Shown here: positions 1 to 7,996 of the stretch, in pieces
How positions within the stretch are numbered: position 1 is the stretch's first letter
How the letters are laid out: each line of letters opens with the position of its first letter
Source of the DNA: Psychrobacillus sp. INOP01
Lineage (GTDB): Bacteria; Bacillota; Bacilli; Bacillales_A; Planococcaceae
DNA length: 64,000 nucleotides
Assembly (NCBI RefSeq): GCF_018140925.1
Contig: NZ_CP073315.1
Span: 3,906,001 to 3,970,000, forward strand
Reading direction: 5' to 3'
Notes under the pieces: model-generated
Told to the model about the DNA's origin: nothing
Database searches by the model: none
Seen by the model: only the letters and a program-made list of their open reading frames with translations
Translations under genes and position numbers: made by a program

Positions 1-268
1 AAATGAGATAGTTCCAATGATTAAAAACGGGTCTATTAAAGTACTAGTTTGGAATTTGAAAGATTTGCATTTTATGGATAGCTCGGGGATAGGACTAATT
101 CTAGGCAGAATGAGAGAGCTTGCTCCAATAGATGGACAAACAATTATTGTAAATCCATCCCCAACAATGCGCAAAATTTTTCAGTTTGCAGGTTTAAGCC
201 CTTATATTTATAGTGAATCCGAAATTGAAATAATGTCTAAGTTAGGGGGAATAGTTTATGGACAATGA
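1..268 (+). CDS. spoIIAA: Anti-sigma-F factor antagonist SpoIIAA (5' partial)
   Basis: The reading frame is open from the window edge, so the N-terminus (roughly 30 residues by comparison with the family) lies outside. The visible part is a STAS domain containing FMDSSGIGLILG, the conserved segment whose serine is phosphorylated by SpoIIAB in known homologues. Dephosphorylated SpoIIAA binds SpoIIAB and frees sigma-F in the forespore. The stop lies inside spoIIAB (11-bp overlap), typical of the translationally coupled spoIIA operon. Identification is firm because spoIIAB and sigF follow directly. Confidence 0.95.
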   Translation, partial: NEIVPMIKNGSIKVLVWNLKDLHFMDSSGIGLILGRMRELAPIDGQTIIVNPSPTMRKIFQFAGLSPYIYSESEIEIMSKLGGIVYGQ

Positions 269-704
269 GATCACATTATCTTTTATCGCTAAAAGTGAGA
301 ATGAGGCACTTGCTAGAATGGTTATGTCTAGTTTTATTGCAACGATTGACCCGACAATTGAAGAATTATCTGAATTTAAAACAGTCATATCTGAAGCTGT
401 AACGAATGCTATCGTTCATGGTTATGAGGAAGACGGCGTCGGGAAAATTGAACTGCATGCACAACGAGTAGATAGAGAAATTGTCGTTTCTATTGTAGAT
501 TATGGGCGTGGAATACGTGATGTAAATCAAGCACGTGAGCCACTATTTACGACAAAGCCTGAACAGGAACGTTCAGGAATGGGCTTTACAATTATGGAAA
601 GCTTTAGTGATGGTGTTGAGATTTACTCCATTCCTGATAGGGGGACGACTGTAACCATAACGAAGCAATTTGTACCAATTCAAGAATCTTGCAGGATCGT
701 CTAA
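258..704 (+). CDS. spoIIAB: Anti-sigma-F factor / serine kinase SpoIIAB
   Basis: A 148-residue GHKL-fold protein kinase that sequesters sigma-F and phosphorylates SpoIIAA. The N-box is at E46-AVTN-50, the G1 box DYGRG at 81-85, and the ATP-lid GMGF at 107-110, so all nucleotide-binding elements are present. Its length is normal for the family. It overlaps spoIIAA by 11 bp and its TAA shares one base with the sigF ATG. This coupling keeps antagonist, anti-sigma and sigma in fixed ratios. Confidence 0.97.
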   Translation: MDNEITLSFIAKSENEALARMVMSSFIATIDPTIEELSEFKTVISEAVTNAIVHGYEEDGVGKIELHAQRVDREIVVSIVDYGRGIRDVNQAREPLFTTKPEQERSGMGFTIMESFSDGVEIYSIPDRGTTVTITKQFVPIQESCRIV

Positions 705-1486
705 TGATAAATAAAAAACCGTCTACTTTACTGACTCAAGAAAAAATGAGAGAGCTCATAGCGCTATCACAGACTGGTGATAAACTAGCAAGGCAGCAAA
801 TGATTGAGGGTAATACTAGGCTTGTATGGTCTATTGTTCAACGATTTGCTTCTAGAGGAGCAGATCTGGAGGATTTGTTTCAAATCGGCTGTATTGGCTT
901 GATGAAATCGGTGGATAAGTTTGATTTGTCCTATGAAGTGAAGTTCTCGACGTATGCGGTTCCTATGATTATAGGGGAGATTCAGCGGTTTTTAAGAGAT
1001 GACGGAATGGTGAAAATCAGTCGTTCGATCCGGGAGTTAAATTTTAAAATTCGCCATGCTACCGATGACTTTTTAAAAACGTTCGAGCGTCAACCTACTA
1101 TTTTGGAGCTTGCGCATATTTTAGAGGTGTCTCGAGAAGAAATAGTGATGGCTACAGACGCTCTACGCGATCCAGCGTCATTACAGGAGCAGCTTTATGA
1201 AAATGATAGCGGTGATGCTCTTACGTTAATGGATCAAATGAAGGATGAGCGTTCCGAGAAGCCCTTTGAGCATATTCCGTTACGTGAGCTAGTGGAAAAG
1301 CTAGAAAAACGAGAGCAAATGATTATTTATTTACGTTATTATCTTGATTGTACACAAAGTGATATTGCAGAACGATTAGGAATATCTCAAGTACAAGTTT
1401 CGAGACTAGAGAAGAAAATTTTAACCCAATTAAAAACCTGGCTAGTACCAGTAGGTCATACGAATACAAATGCAAAAGATAGGTGA
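704..1486 (+). CDS. sigF: RNA polymerase sigma-F factor
   Basis: A 260-residue forespore-specific sigma factor. Region 2 carries DLFQIGCIGLMKSVDKFD and FSTYAVPMIIGEIQRF, nearly identical to B. subtilis SigF; region 4 carries the helix-turn-helix QSDIAERLGISQVQVSRLEK. The frame is open upstream to a TTG at 689, but ATG 704 lies about 8 nt after GCAGGA and overlaps the spoIIAB stop codon, so it is preferred. It is the third gene of the spoIIA operon. The C-terminus is a little longer than in B. subtilis. Confidence 0.96.
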   Translation: MINKKPSTLLTQEKMRELIALSQTGDKLARQQMIEGNTRLVWSIVQRFASRGADLEDLFQIGCIGLMKSVDKFDLSYEVKFSTYAVPMIIGEIQRFLRDDGMVKISRSIRELNFKIRHATDDFLKTFERQPTILELAHILEVSREEIVMATDALRDPASLQEQLYENDSGDALTLMDQMKDERSEKPFEHIPLRELVEKLEKREQMIIYLRYYLDCTQSDIAERLGISQVQVSRLEKKILTQLKTWLVPVGHTNTNAKDR

Positions 1487-2931
1487 TTGAAACGAAACCT
1501 TTGTTTAATAGTAAGGATGAAGCTGAATTATATTTAAAAGAAAAGTTCGGAGTAAATGAGTCCTATGATGTGGGAATATTACATACCCATTTATATGAAT
1601 TTCCAGTATTACTCGTCTATATTAATGGACTTATTGATGGCTTAGTAATAACTCAATTATTGACGAACACCCAATTGAAAATAGCTGATAAAACAATAAG
1701 CGAAAACGAAATTATTGAGCATTATTTTCCGTATTATTCTATTACTCAATATGATTCCAAGGAAAAATGGTTAGCTGCACTTCTGAGTGGACAAGTAACC
1801 TTCATATTAACTAATGGTTCTGTGTACACAATAGATGTTCGTTCTTATCCTGGAAGAACACCTGAAGAACCAGATAATGAAAAGGTTGTAAGGGGTTCAA
1901 GAGATGGATTTACAGAAAATATTGTTCAAAACACAGCTCTGATTAGAAGAAGGATTCGGGATACCAATTTGCGCTTTGAGTTACATCAAATTACGGAGCT
2001 AGGTCAAACTGATATTGCAATATCTTATATTAAAGATATTGCCAATGAAGATTATCTTACTCAAATTCGTGATCGAATAAAGCAAATAAAGCATGATGGA
2101 ATTACGATGACAGACAAAGCGTTGGAAGAATGGCTTTTTAAACAAGGGTTCCATCCTTTGCCTTTTGTACGATTTACAGAGAGACCAGATATAGCTGCAG
2201 CACATTTGCTAGAAGGGCATATAATTATAGTAGTAGATACATCACCATCTGTAGTTATAGTTCCTACTACCCTTTTTCACCACTTGCAACATGCAGAGGA
2301 ATACAGGCAGGCACCAGCAATTGGAACGATTGTAAGGTGGATTCGATTTTTAGGTGTTATTCTAAGTCTATTTCTTTTACCATTTTGGTATTTACTATCG
2401 GTACACCCCGAGTTTTTACCAAAGGCACTTGATTTTATTGGTCCGAAAGAAACGACAGAAATACCGCTATTGTTACAGATTTTGTTTGCAGATATTGGGA
2501 TAGAATTTCTAAGACTCGCTGCTATCCATACACCGACACCGTTATCTACGGCAATGGGGATTATAGCTGCACTAGTCATTGGACAAATGGCTGTTGATGT
2601 AGGGATATTTGTTCCCGAGGTTATTTTATATACCGCCATAACAGCGATATTCACTTTTTCTATCCCTTCATATGAGCTAAGTATTACAACTAAAATTTTC
2701 AGGACTATTATCCTGCTTAGTACTGCGTTATTTGGACCAAGTGGATTTTTTGTAGCATCTTTAGCTCTGCTTTGGTATGTAGGTTCTGTAAAACCATTAA
2801 ATGTCCCTTATTTATGGCCACTTCAACCTTTCTTTCCAAAAGCATTTTTGCGTTTGATCATACGGTATCCAATGCCCACTGATGCTAAGAGACCATTTAT
2901 AACAAGATCGCCTGATCGTAAACGTTCCTAA
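1483..2931 (+). CDS. spoVAF: Stage V sporulation protein AF (GerA-type germination protein family)
   Basis: A 482-residue member of the GerA / SpoVAF family: a soluble N-terminal half (about 1-275) followed by several membrane segments (about 277-300, 350-410 and 425-450). It is placed between sigF and lysA, exactly where the spoVA operon ends in B. subtilis, which separates it from germinant-receptor A subunits. The GTG start overlaps the sigF stop by 4 bp and has only a weak ribosome site, so it may depend on coupling. In known systems SpoVAF sits in the spore inner membrane and supports germination. The remaining spoVA genes are not here. Confidence 0.85.
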   Translation: MIETKPLFNSKDEAELYLKEKFGVNESYDVGILHTHLYEFPVLLVYINGLIDGLVITQLLTNTQLKIADKTISENEIIEHYFPYYSITQYDSKEKWLAALLSGQVTFILTNGSVYTIDVRSYPGRTPEEPDNEKVVRGSRDGFTENIVQNTALIRRRIRDTNLRFELHQITELGQTDIAISYIKDIANEDYLTQIRDRIKQIKHDGITMTDKALEEWLFKQGFHPLPFVRFTERPDIAAAHLLEGHIIIVVDTSPSVVIVPTTLFHHLQHAEEYRQAPAIGTIVRWIRFLGVILSLFLLPFWYLLSVHPEFLPKALDFIGPKETTEIPLLLQILFADIGIEFLRLAAIHTPTPLSTAMGIIAALVIGQMAVDVGIFVPEVILYTAITAIFTFSIPSYELSITTKIFRTIILLSTALFGPSGFFVASLALLWYVGSVKPLNVPYLWPLQPFFPKAFLRLIIRYPMPTDAKRPFITRSPDRKRS

Positions 2932-2999
2932 TGTGCATTGCCATTTCCTTATCTATTGTGATAAAGTTCTAATAGATATAGGGAAAAGAGGCGAACTAA

Positions 3000-4316
3000 A
3001 TGGTGCTGGTTTCAACTCATGCTGTAAACGAAAAAGGTCACTTAATGATTGGTGGAATAGATAGCTTAGAGCTTGCAAAAATATATGGAACACCATTGTT
3101 TGTGTACGATTTATCTTTAATTAGAGAAAGAGCAAATGCATTCATCCAGACATTCCAAGATCAACAGATATCTGCACAAGTTGCTTATGCAAGTAAAGCC
3201 TTTTCTAGTGTAGCAATGTACCAAGTGATGAAACAAGAAAACTTATCATTAGATGTTGTATCTGCTGGGGAATTATACACTGCGATTAAAGCGGGATATC
3301 CAGTAGAACGAATTCATTTTCATGGTAATAATAAAAGCAAAGAAGAATTATTATTAGCTCTTGAGCATAATATTGGTTGTATAGTTGTCGATAATTTTTA
3401 TGAAATAGAATTACTAAAGGTGCTTACTGCAAAAAACAAGCAAAAGGTTAATATTTTGTTAAGAGTGACACCTGGTGTCGAAGCTCATACACACGATTAT
3501 ATTACGACTGGCCAGCAAGATTCTAAATTTGGATTTGATCTGTTGAATGGACAAGCTGACCAAGCATTTCTTGATGTATATCAGGATGAATATATCCAGT
3601 TGCTTGGTTTGCATTGTCATATTGGCTCTCAAATATTTGAAACGATTGGTTTTAAGGTAGCGGCAGAGAAGCTAATTACTAAAATGATAGAGTGGCATAC
3701 AGATTATAACTACTTATGCAGCGTTTTAAATCTAGGCGGTGGCTTCGGTATAAAATACACAGATGCGGATGCTCCGCTTGAACCAGCTGTATATGTGAAA
3801 GAAATGATACAAATAGTAAAAGAGCTCGTGCATAATTCTTCTTTTAAAATGCCAGAAATTTGGATAGAACCGGGTAGGTCATTAGTTGGAGATGCAGGAA
3901 CTACGTTATATACGGTCGGATCTGAGAAAGTTGTCCCAGATGTTCGGAATTATTTAGCGGTTGATGGTGGTATGTCTGACAATATTAGACCTGCATTATA
4001 CGGAGCAGAATATGACGCAGTTATTGCAAACAAAATGGAAGCACAGCTAACAAATAACTATACAATTGCTGGTAAATGTTGTGAGTCTGGTGATAAATTA
4101 ATTGAAAACATTCAATTACCTGAAGCTGTAGCTGGAGATATTCTAGCAATATTCTGTACAGGTGCCTATGGTTACTCCATGGCTAGTAATTACAATCGTT
4201 TATCGAAACCAGCCGTAGTGTTTGTGGAAAATGGAAAGCATCAATTGGCTATAAGAAGAGAAACGTTGGAAGATATCATACATCTTGACCTTCCTTTAAC
4301 AATGGAGAAGGAGTGA
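3000..4316 (+). CDS. lysA: Diaminopimelate decarboxylase
   Basis: A 438-residue fold-III PLP enzyme converting meso-diaminopimelate to L-lysine. The PLP lysine is K66 in VAYASKAFSS. Other family signatures are HCHIGSQ, the glycine-rich LNLGGGFG, EPGRSLVG, and the active-site segments CCESGD and GAYGYSMASNYN. The length is normal. It follows spoVAF by 68 bp as in B. subtilis; that gap is too short for a lysine riboswitch and none was seen. DapB, an earlier enzyme of the pathway, is encoded near 58400. Confidence 0.96.
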   Translation: MVLVSTHAVNEKGHLMIGGIDSLELAKIYGTPLFVYDLSLIRERANAFIQTFQDQQISAQVAYASKAFSSVAMYQVMKQENLSLDVVSAGELYTAIKAGYPVERIHFHGNNKSKEELLLALEHNIGCIVVDNFYEIELLKVLTAKNKQKVNILLRVTPGVEAHTHDYITTGQQDSKFGFDLLNGQADQAFLDVYQDEYIQLLGLHCHIGSQIFETIGFKVAAEKLITKMIEWHTDYNYLCSVLNLGGGFGIKYTDADAPLEPAVYVKEMIQIVKELVHNSSFKMPEIWIEPGRSLVGDAGTTLYTVGSEKVVPDVRNYLAVDGGMSDNIRPALYGAEYDAVIANKMEAQLTNNYTIAGKCCESGDKLIENIQLPEAVAGDILAIFCTGAYGYSMASNYNRLSKPAVVFVENGKHQLAIRRETLEDIIHLDLPLTMEKE

Positions 4317-4322
4317 AACAAG

Positions 4323-4424
4323 ATGAAAAAGACAAACGTAATACTATTTCTAATGATTTTTATCGTAGGAATTGTATGGGGTCTCATTTACTGGTTATTC
4401 ATAGCGCCAAATGCCAATTTGTAA
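4323..4424 (+). CDS. 33-residue hydrophobic membrane microprotein, unknown
   Basis: A short frame starting ATG AAA AAG, seven bases after the lysA stop. AAGGAG inside the last lysA codons lies about 9 nt upstream, so translation is probably coupled to lysA. The product has a KKT start, one hydrophobic span of about 22 residues (ILFLMIFIVGIVWGLIYWLF) and a short polar tail. I do not recognise a family. The strong ribosome site and clean membrane profile favour a real gene, but a frame this short can arise by chance. Confidence 0.55.
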   Translation: MKKTNVILFLMIFIVGIVWGLIYWLFIAPNANL

Positions 4425-4612
4425 AATCGATAAAATTAAGGTACGATAATACAGATATTTTAAGAAATTGGACTTAGTTAGATTTAGTGTTGATATGATG
4501 CGATTATAGAATTCTGTGAAACCAATTGAAGGTAGACAGTTAAATTAGAGTTGTATTCGTATGTATAGAAGATTGAATAAACTGGCCAAGAAATTAAAAG
4601 AGGGTTGTAATT

Positions 4613-4972
4613 ATGTTACTTCGTTATAAAAAAACGTTTGAAAAAATTTCAATGGGGCTACTATCCTTCATGCCTCATGAAAAAGATTTAAAAAAGTTAT
4701 TAGAAACAATTCATGAGTATGAGACAAATCCAGATTGGCATTTGTTTCTTTGGAAGAAAGAGGACGACTTAGTAGGATTAATAGGAGTACGAATGGAAGG
4801 TACTGAAGCAGTAATTCAACATATTTCTGTCAATCCGTCACACCGTGGGGAAGGACTCGGAGAAGAAATGTTACAAAAACTTCCAACCGTATTGCAAACA
4901 ACTTCTATAAAGCCATCTGAAGATGTGGAATCATTTTATACTAAGTGCCAAACAAAAAAGGAAGAGGAATGA
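4613..4972 (+). CDS. ribT: RibT-like GNAT family acetyltransferase
   Basis: A 119-residue GNAT-fold protein whose opening LLRYKKTFEKISMGLLSFMP and core HISVNPSHRGEGLGEEML (acetyl-CoA pyrophosphate loop, R/G-x-x-G-x-G/A type) match RibT of the B. subtilis riboflavin operon. Its substrate is not established. In B. subtilis ribT closes ribDEAHT; here no riboflavin synthesis gene precedes it, so it is an orphan. It faces ypuF tail to tail, the stops being 2 bp apart inside a shared hairpin. Confidence 0.85.
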   Translation: MLLRYKKTFEKISMGLLSFMPHEKDLKKLLETIHEYETNPDWHLFLWKKEDDLVGLIGVRMEGTEAVIQHISVNPSHRGEGLGEEMLQKLPTVLQTTSIKPSEDVESFYTKCQTKKEEE

Positions 4973-5001
4973 CTTATTTTTTTAAGTCACCTCTCCTTTT
5001 T
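4955..5001. terminator. Bidirectional intrinsic terminator between ribT and ypuF
   Basis: The arms are A-rich, then GGA-GAGG-TGACTTA, and TAAGTCA-CCTC-TCC followed by T7, around a T-rich loop. Both strands end in a T tract. The hairpin contains the stop codons of both convergent genes. Confidence 0.8.
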
Positions 5002-5492
5002 TTCTCTCTTTCTCGTTCCTCCAGTATTTCTGAACGATCTCGAAGCATATGTTTATGAATAAGAAAATGTAAGTCCTCATTCGTTTCTATATGAAGCTGA
5101 TTTACTTGCGATTGTAAAGATGGATTGGTTATCTCAATTGTAAAAGCTTGAAACTTTTGACTACTGGTCATTAATTGGATTGCGGAAGTCATATTTTCTA
5201 GTAACTTTTGGTAATTGAAGTTTTCAAAGAAAGGGGAGTCCTTAGTTACTTCCATTCTTATCATACTTGTTCTCATCGTTTTAATAGCTCCAGTTAAATT
5301 TCCGCGGCGCCAGTGATACATAGAAGTTGCTAACAAGATTAAAGCAGTTAACGCATGATTTTTTTGTCTTGGGGAAACTTCCTTCCAATAGTCTTCTAAT
5401 AACTCGTGACATTCAAAATAATCGAAGGTCTCATTGAATTGTTTTAGAAATGCCACAAAACTAGTATGAAATGTAGGGTGCAATACAATCAC
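4974..5492 (-). CDS. ypuF: DUF309 family protein (YpuF-like)
   Basis: A 172-residue helical protein. FDYFECHELLEDYWKE and YHWRRGNLTGA are the hallmark HE-x-x-E and RGN segments of the DUF309 family, whose function is unknown. The GTG start follows GAGGAAAG on the minus strand; a TTG two codons further in is an alternative. In B. subtilis the gene sits between ribT and scpA, as here, but this copy reads against both neighbours. It is divergent from scpA and convergent with ribT. Confidence 0.8.
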   Translation of the reverse strand: MIVLHPTFHTSFVAFLKQFNETFDYFECHELLEDYWKEVSPRQKNHALTALILLATSMYHWRRGNLTGAIKTMRTSMIRMEVTKDSPFFENFNYQKLLENMTSAIQLMTSSQKFQAFTIEITNPSLQSQVNQLHIETNEDLHFLIHKHMLRDRSEILEEREREKKRRGDLKK

Positions 5493-5537
5493 CTTTCCTC
5501 TATAATAATGATAAAAACCGATAATAGGTGGAGTTTT

Positions 5538-6317
5538 ATGTCTTATGAAGTAAAAACAGAAGCATTTGAAGGGCCTCTAGATTTATTATTACATTTAATA
5601 AATCGTTTGGAAATAGATATATACGATATAAAGATGGCAGAAATCACGGAGCAGTATATGGAGCATGTTCTAGCAATGCGTGTTCTAGAGCTCAATGAAG
5701 CAAGTGAATACTTAGTAATGGCGGCAACTTTACTATCCATTAAGAGTAAAATGCTATTGCCAATTCATCAAGACGATGACATTGACGATGATTTCGATAT
5801 GGATTTACAAGATCCAAGGGATGAACTTGTACTAAGATTAATAGAATATAAGAAGTATAAGGAAGCAGCAGAAAACTTGCATGAGATGGAGGAAACACGT
5901 TCACTCTATTATTCTAGACCGCCAACAGATTTAAGTGAATACCAAACTAGTAAACAATTAGAATTACTTGAATTAGACGCGAATGTATACGATATGCTCG
6001 GTGCTTTTCAAAAAATGCTACGAAGAAAACAAATAAACGCACCACTTAATACGCGAATAAGTAAGCAAGAAATATCGATTAAAGCCCAGATGAAAAATGT
6101 CATTGAGGTGTTAAAAAAAGGTGGAGGGAAATTATCGTTTTACGATTTATTCCCTACAAGAGATAAGATAACAATCGTAACTACTTTTTTATCTTTACTT
6201 GAATTGATGAAGCGACAGATTATACTAGTAGAGCAAAAAAGTAATTTTGAAGATTTGTTTGTGCAGTTGCGAAAGGAAGATATAGAAAGTGAATTCGAAG
6301 ATGAAATTGATGAGTAA
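5538..6317 (+). CDS. scpA: Segregation and condensation protein A (kleisin)
   Basis: A 259-residue kleisin subunit of the SMC-ScpAB condensin. The N-terminal SMC-head-binding motif EAFEGPLDLLLHLI and the C-terminal winged helix near FYDLFPTRDKITIVTTFLSL are both clear. The frame extends upstream to 5466, but ATG 5538 follows TAGGTGGAG and its MSYEVKTEAFEGPL opening matches the family. It overlaps scpB by about 29 bp, so the two are translationally coupled. Confidence 0.95.
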   Translation: MSYEVKTEAFEGPLDLLLHLINRLEIDIYDIKMAEITEQYMEHVLAMRVLELNEASEYLVMAATLLSIKSKMLLPIHQDDDIDDDFDMDLQDPRDELVLRLIEYKKYKEAAENLHEMEETRSLYYSRPPTDLSEYQTSKQLELLELDANVYDMLGAFQKMLRRKQINAPLNTRISKQEISIKAQMKNVIEVLKKGGGKLSFYDLFPTRDKITIVTTFLSLLELMKRQIILVEQKSNFEDLFVQLRKEDIESEFEDEIDE

Positions 6318-6876
6318 TATAGAAAGTCTATTATTTGTAAGTGGAGAGGATGGGCTAACTAAAAAACAATTAGCTTTTCTAACTAGTTCGACGGATGAGG
6401 AAATAGAAGTGATTCTACAGGAAATGCTGCAGGAATATAAAACAAATCACACTCGGGGAATAGAGATAAAACAATTAGCAGGAACCTATCAATTTGTAAC
6501 GAAACAAGAAAATATAGATAGCATTCAGAAATTAGTAGAAAATCCAACAACTCAATCATTGTCGCAAGCATCTCTTGAAGTTCTAGCAATTGTTGCCTAT
6601 AAGCAACCAATCACGAGAGTGGAAATTGAAGAAATTCGAGGTGTTAAGTCAGAGCGACCAATTCATACTCTTTCCGCTAAAGGTCTAGTACAAGAAGTAG
6701 GCCGTGCAGAAGGGACAGGTCGGGCTATTTTATATGGAACGACAAATGAATTTCTTCAATACTTTGGGTTAAAGGATATTAAAGCACTTCCACCACTCCC
6801 GGAAGATCTGTCTATTGATGAAATGGAAGACACAGATTTATTTATGACGAAGTTTCAAGAGACCTTTGAAGGATAG
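6289..6876 (+). CDS. scpB: Segregation and condensation protein B
   Basis: The ScpB partner of ScpA: about 195 residues with tandem winged helices. The SLSQASLEVLAIVAYKQPIT and RVEIEEIRGVKSE segments are diagnostic. The start is uncertain: GTG 6289 lies 9-10 nt after AAAGGAAG, while ATG 6301 and ATG 6310 give slightly shorter proteins with less suitable spacing. It overlaps scpA and follows the usual order. Confidence 0.94.
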   Translation: MNSKMKLMSNIESLLFVSGEDGLTKKQLAFLTSSTDEEIEVILQEMLQEYKTNHTRGIEIKQLAGTYQFVTKQENIDSIQKLVENPTTQSLSQASLEVLAIVAYKQPITRVEIEEIRGVKSERPIHTLSAKGLVQEVGRAEGTGRAILYGTTNEFLQYFGLKDIKALPPLPEDLSIDEMEDTDLFMTKFQETFEG

Positions 6877-6902
6877 AAATAATTGAATGAGGAGTATGAT
6901 TC

Positions 6903-7889
6903 ATTATAAAAAAAACGGTATTGTTTCTGTTGCTTTTTCTTTTATGGAATGTAAATGAGGCTGATGCTTCATCCTCTTATGCTGTTATTGATGCAAAAAC
7001 AGGGAGATTATTAGAAGGTAGTAATGCAAATGAAGAATTACCTATTGCGAGCCTAACTAAAGTCTGGACTGCTTTAACAGTCTTGGATAATGTTCCTCTC
7101 GATGATGAAATAACAATCTCAAATGCTGCTGCAACACAAGAAGGTTCATCCTTATACTTACAGGCAGGTGAGGTTTGGACTGTAGAATCCTTATTGTATG
7201 GATTGTTATTACAGTCGGGCAATGATGCAGCTTATGCACTTGCTGAGCATACAGGTGGATCAATAGAGGGCTTTACTAAATTGATGAATGAAAAAATACA
7301 GTATGCTGGGTTACAAAATTCGCATTTTACTAATCCGTCGGGGCTTCATCATGAGGAACACTACGCTTCAGCTATAGATATGGCAAATATGTTCCGCTTG
7401 GCGTTGCAGAACGAGTCATTTATCCAAATCGCATCAGCCAAATCTTATACTCCAAAAGAAAGATCCGTCAATTGGAGAAACAAGCATAAATTATTGCACT
7501 TTAACGAGTTTGCCATAGCCGGAAAAACAGGATATACAAAAGTAGCGGGAAGAACACTAGTGACTTATTTCGAAGATAAGGGAAAAGAAGTTATTGTGGT
7601 AACATTAAACCATTCCAATGATTGGAATACCCATTCTTCTCTAGCAGCAAACGTTTTTCAGACTTACGATAATGTGAAGGTTGTGGAAAAAGGAAAATAT
7701 CGCCTGTTAGATAAACAGGTTATTGAAGTGAACAAAGATTATTACCTTTTGCTTAACAAAGAAGAACGAGAAGCAACTAAAAACGTATTGATGATTCCTC
7801 GAAAATCATCGGAGAAAAAACCCTATCTTTGGAATGTTTCGATTAATAATGAGATAGCATTGAAATTTAATGTAAAGAAAATTAAATAG
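6903..7889 (+). CDS. dacB: D-alanyl-D-alanine carboxypeptidase (DacB/DacF-like), probable ATT start
   Basis: A serine peptidase S11 enzyme that trims peptidoglycan stem peptides outside the membrane. Numbering from 6903, the active-site SLTK is at 50-53, SGN at 105-107 and KTG at 208-210. The first recognised start in frame is TTG 6921, which lacks a ribosome site and the basic residues of a signal peptide. ATT 6903 lies 8 nt after TGAGGAG and yields a typical signal: two lysines, a VLFLLLFLLW core and an ADA cleavage site. B. subtilis has dacB (sporulation, followed by spmAB) at this position; here spmA and spmB are absent, so the symbol is by position. Confidence 0.85.
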   Translation: MIKKTVLFLLLFLLWNVNEADASSSYAVIDAKTGRLLEGSNANEELPIASLTKVWTALTVLDNVPLDDEITISNAAATQEGSSLYLQAGEVWTVESLLYGLLLQSGNDAAYALAEHTGGSIEGFTKLMNEKIQYAGLQNSHFTNPSGLHHEEHYASAIDMANMFRLALQNESFIQIASAKSYTPKERSVNWRNKHKLLHFNEFAIAGKTGYTKVAGRTLVTYFEDKGKEVIVVTLNHSNDWNTHSSLAANVFQTYDNVKVVEKGKYRLLDKQVIEVNKDYYLLLNKEEREATKNVLMIPRKSSEKKPYLWNVSINNEIALKFNVKKIK

Positions 7890-7898
7890 AATTGTGGG

Positions 7899-7936
7899 GA
7901 AGACAGTTATTATAAAAGACTGTCTTCTTTTAATTT
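7899..7936 (+). terminator. Intrinsic terminator after the carboxypeptidase
   Basis: GAAGACAGT (7899-7907) pairs with ACTGTCTTC (7919-7927) and is followed by TTTTAATTT. Confidence 0.8.
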
Positions 7937-7996
7937 GTCCCAAAGTATGACATAATTCTTTCATATGAATTGGATAGAATGGACGAGGTGAATGTG

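Noticed and set aside
2277-2654. 125-codon minus-strand frame within spoVAF
   Set aside because: Antisense shadow of a conserved gene; no independent support.
2932-2999. Lysine riboswitch before lysA
   Set aside because: The gap is only 68 bp and has none of the conserved L-box blocks.
4468-4499. Sigma-A promoter before ribT (TTGGAC ... TATGAT)
   Set aside because: The hexamers are good but the spacing is 20 nt for TATGAT, and the 17-nt alternative has a poor -10.
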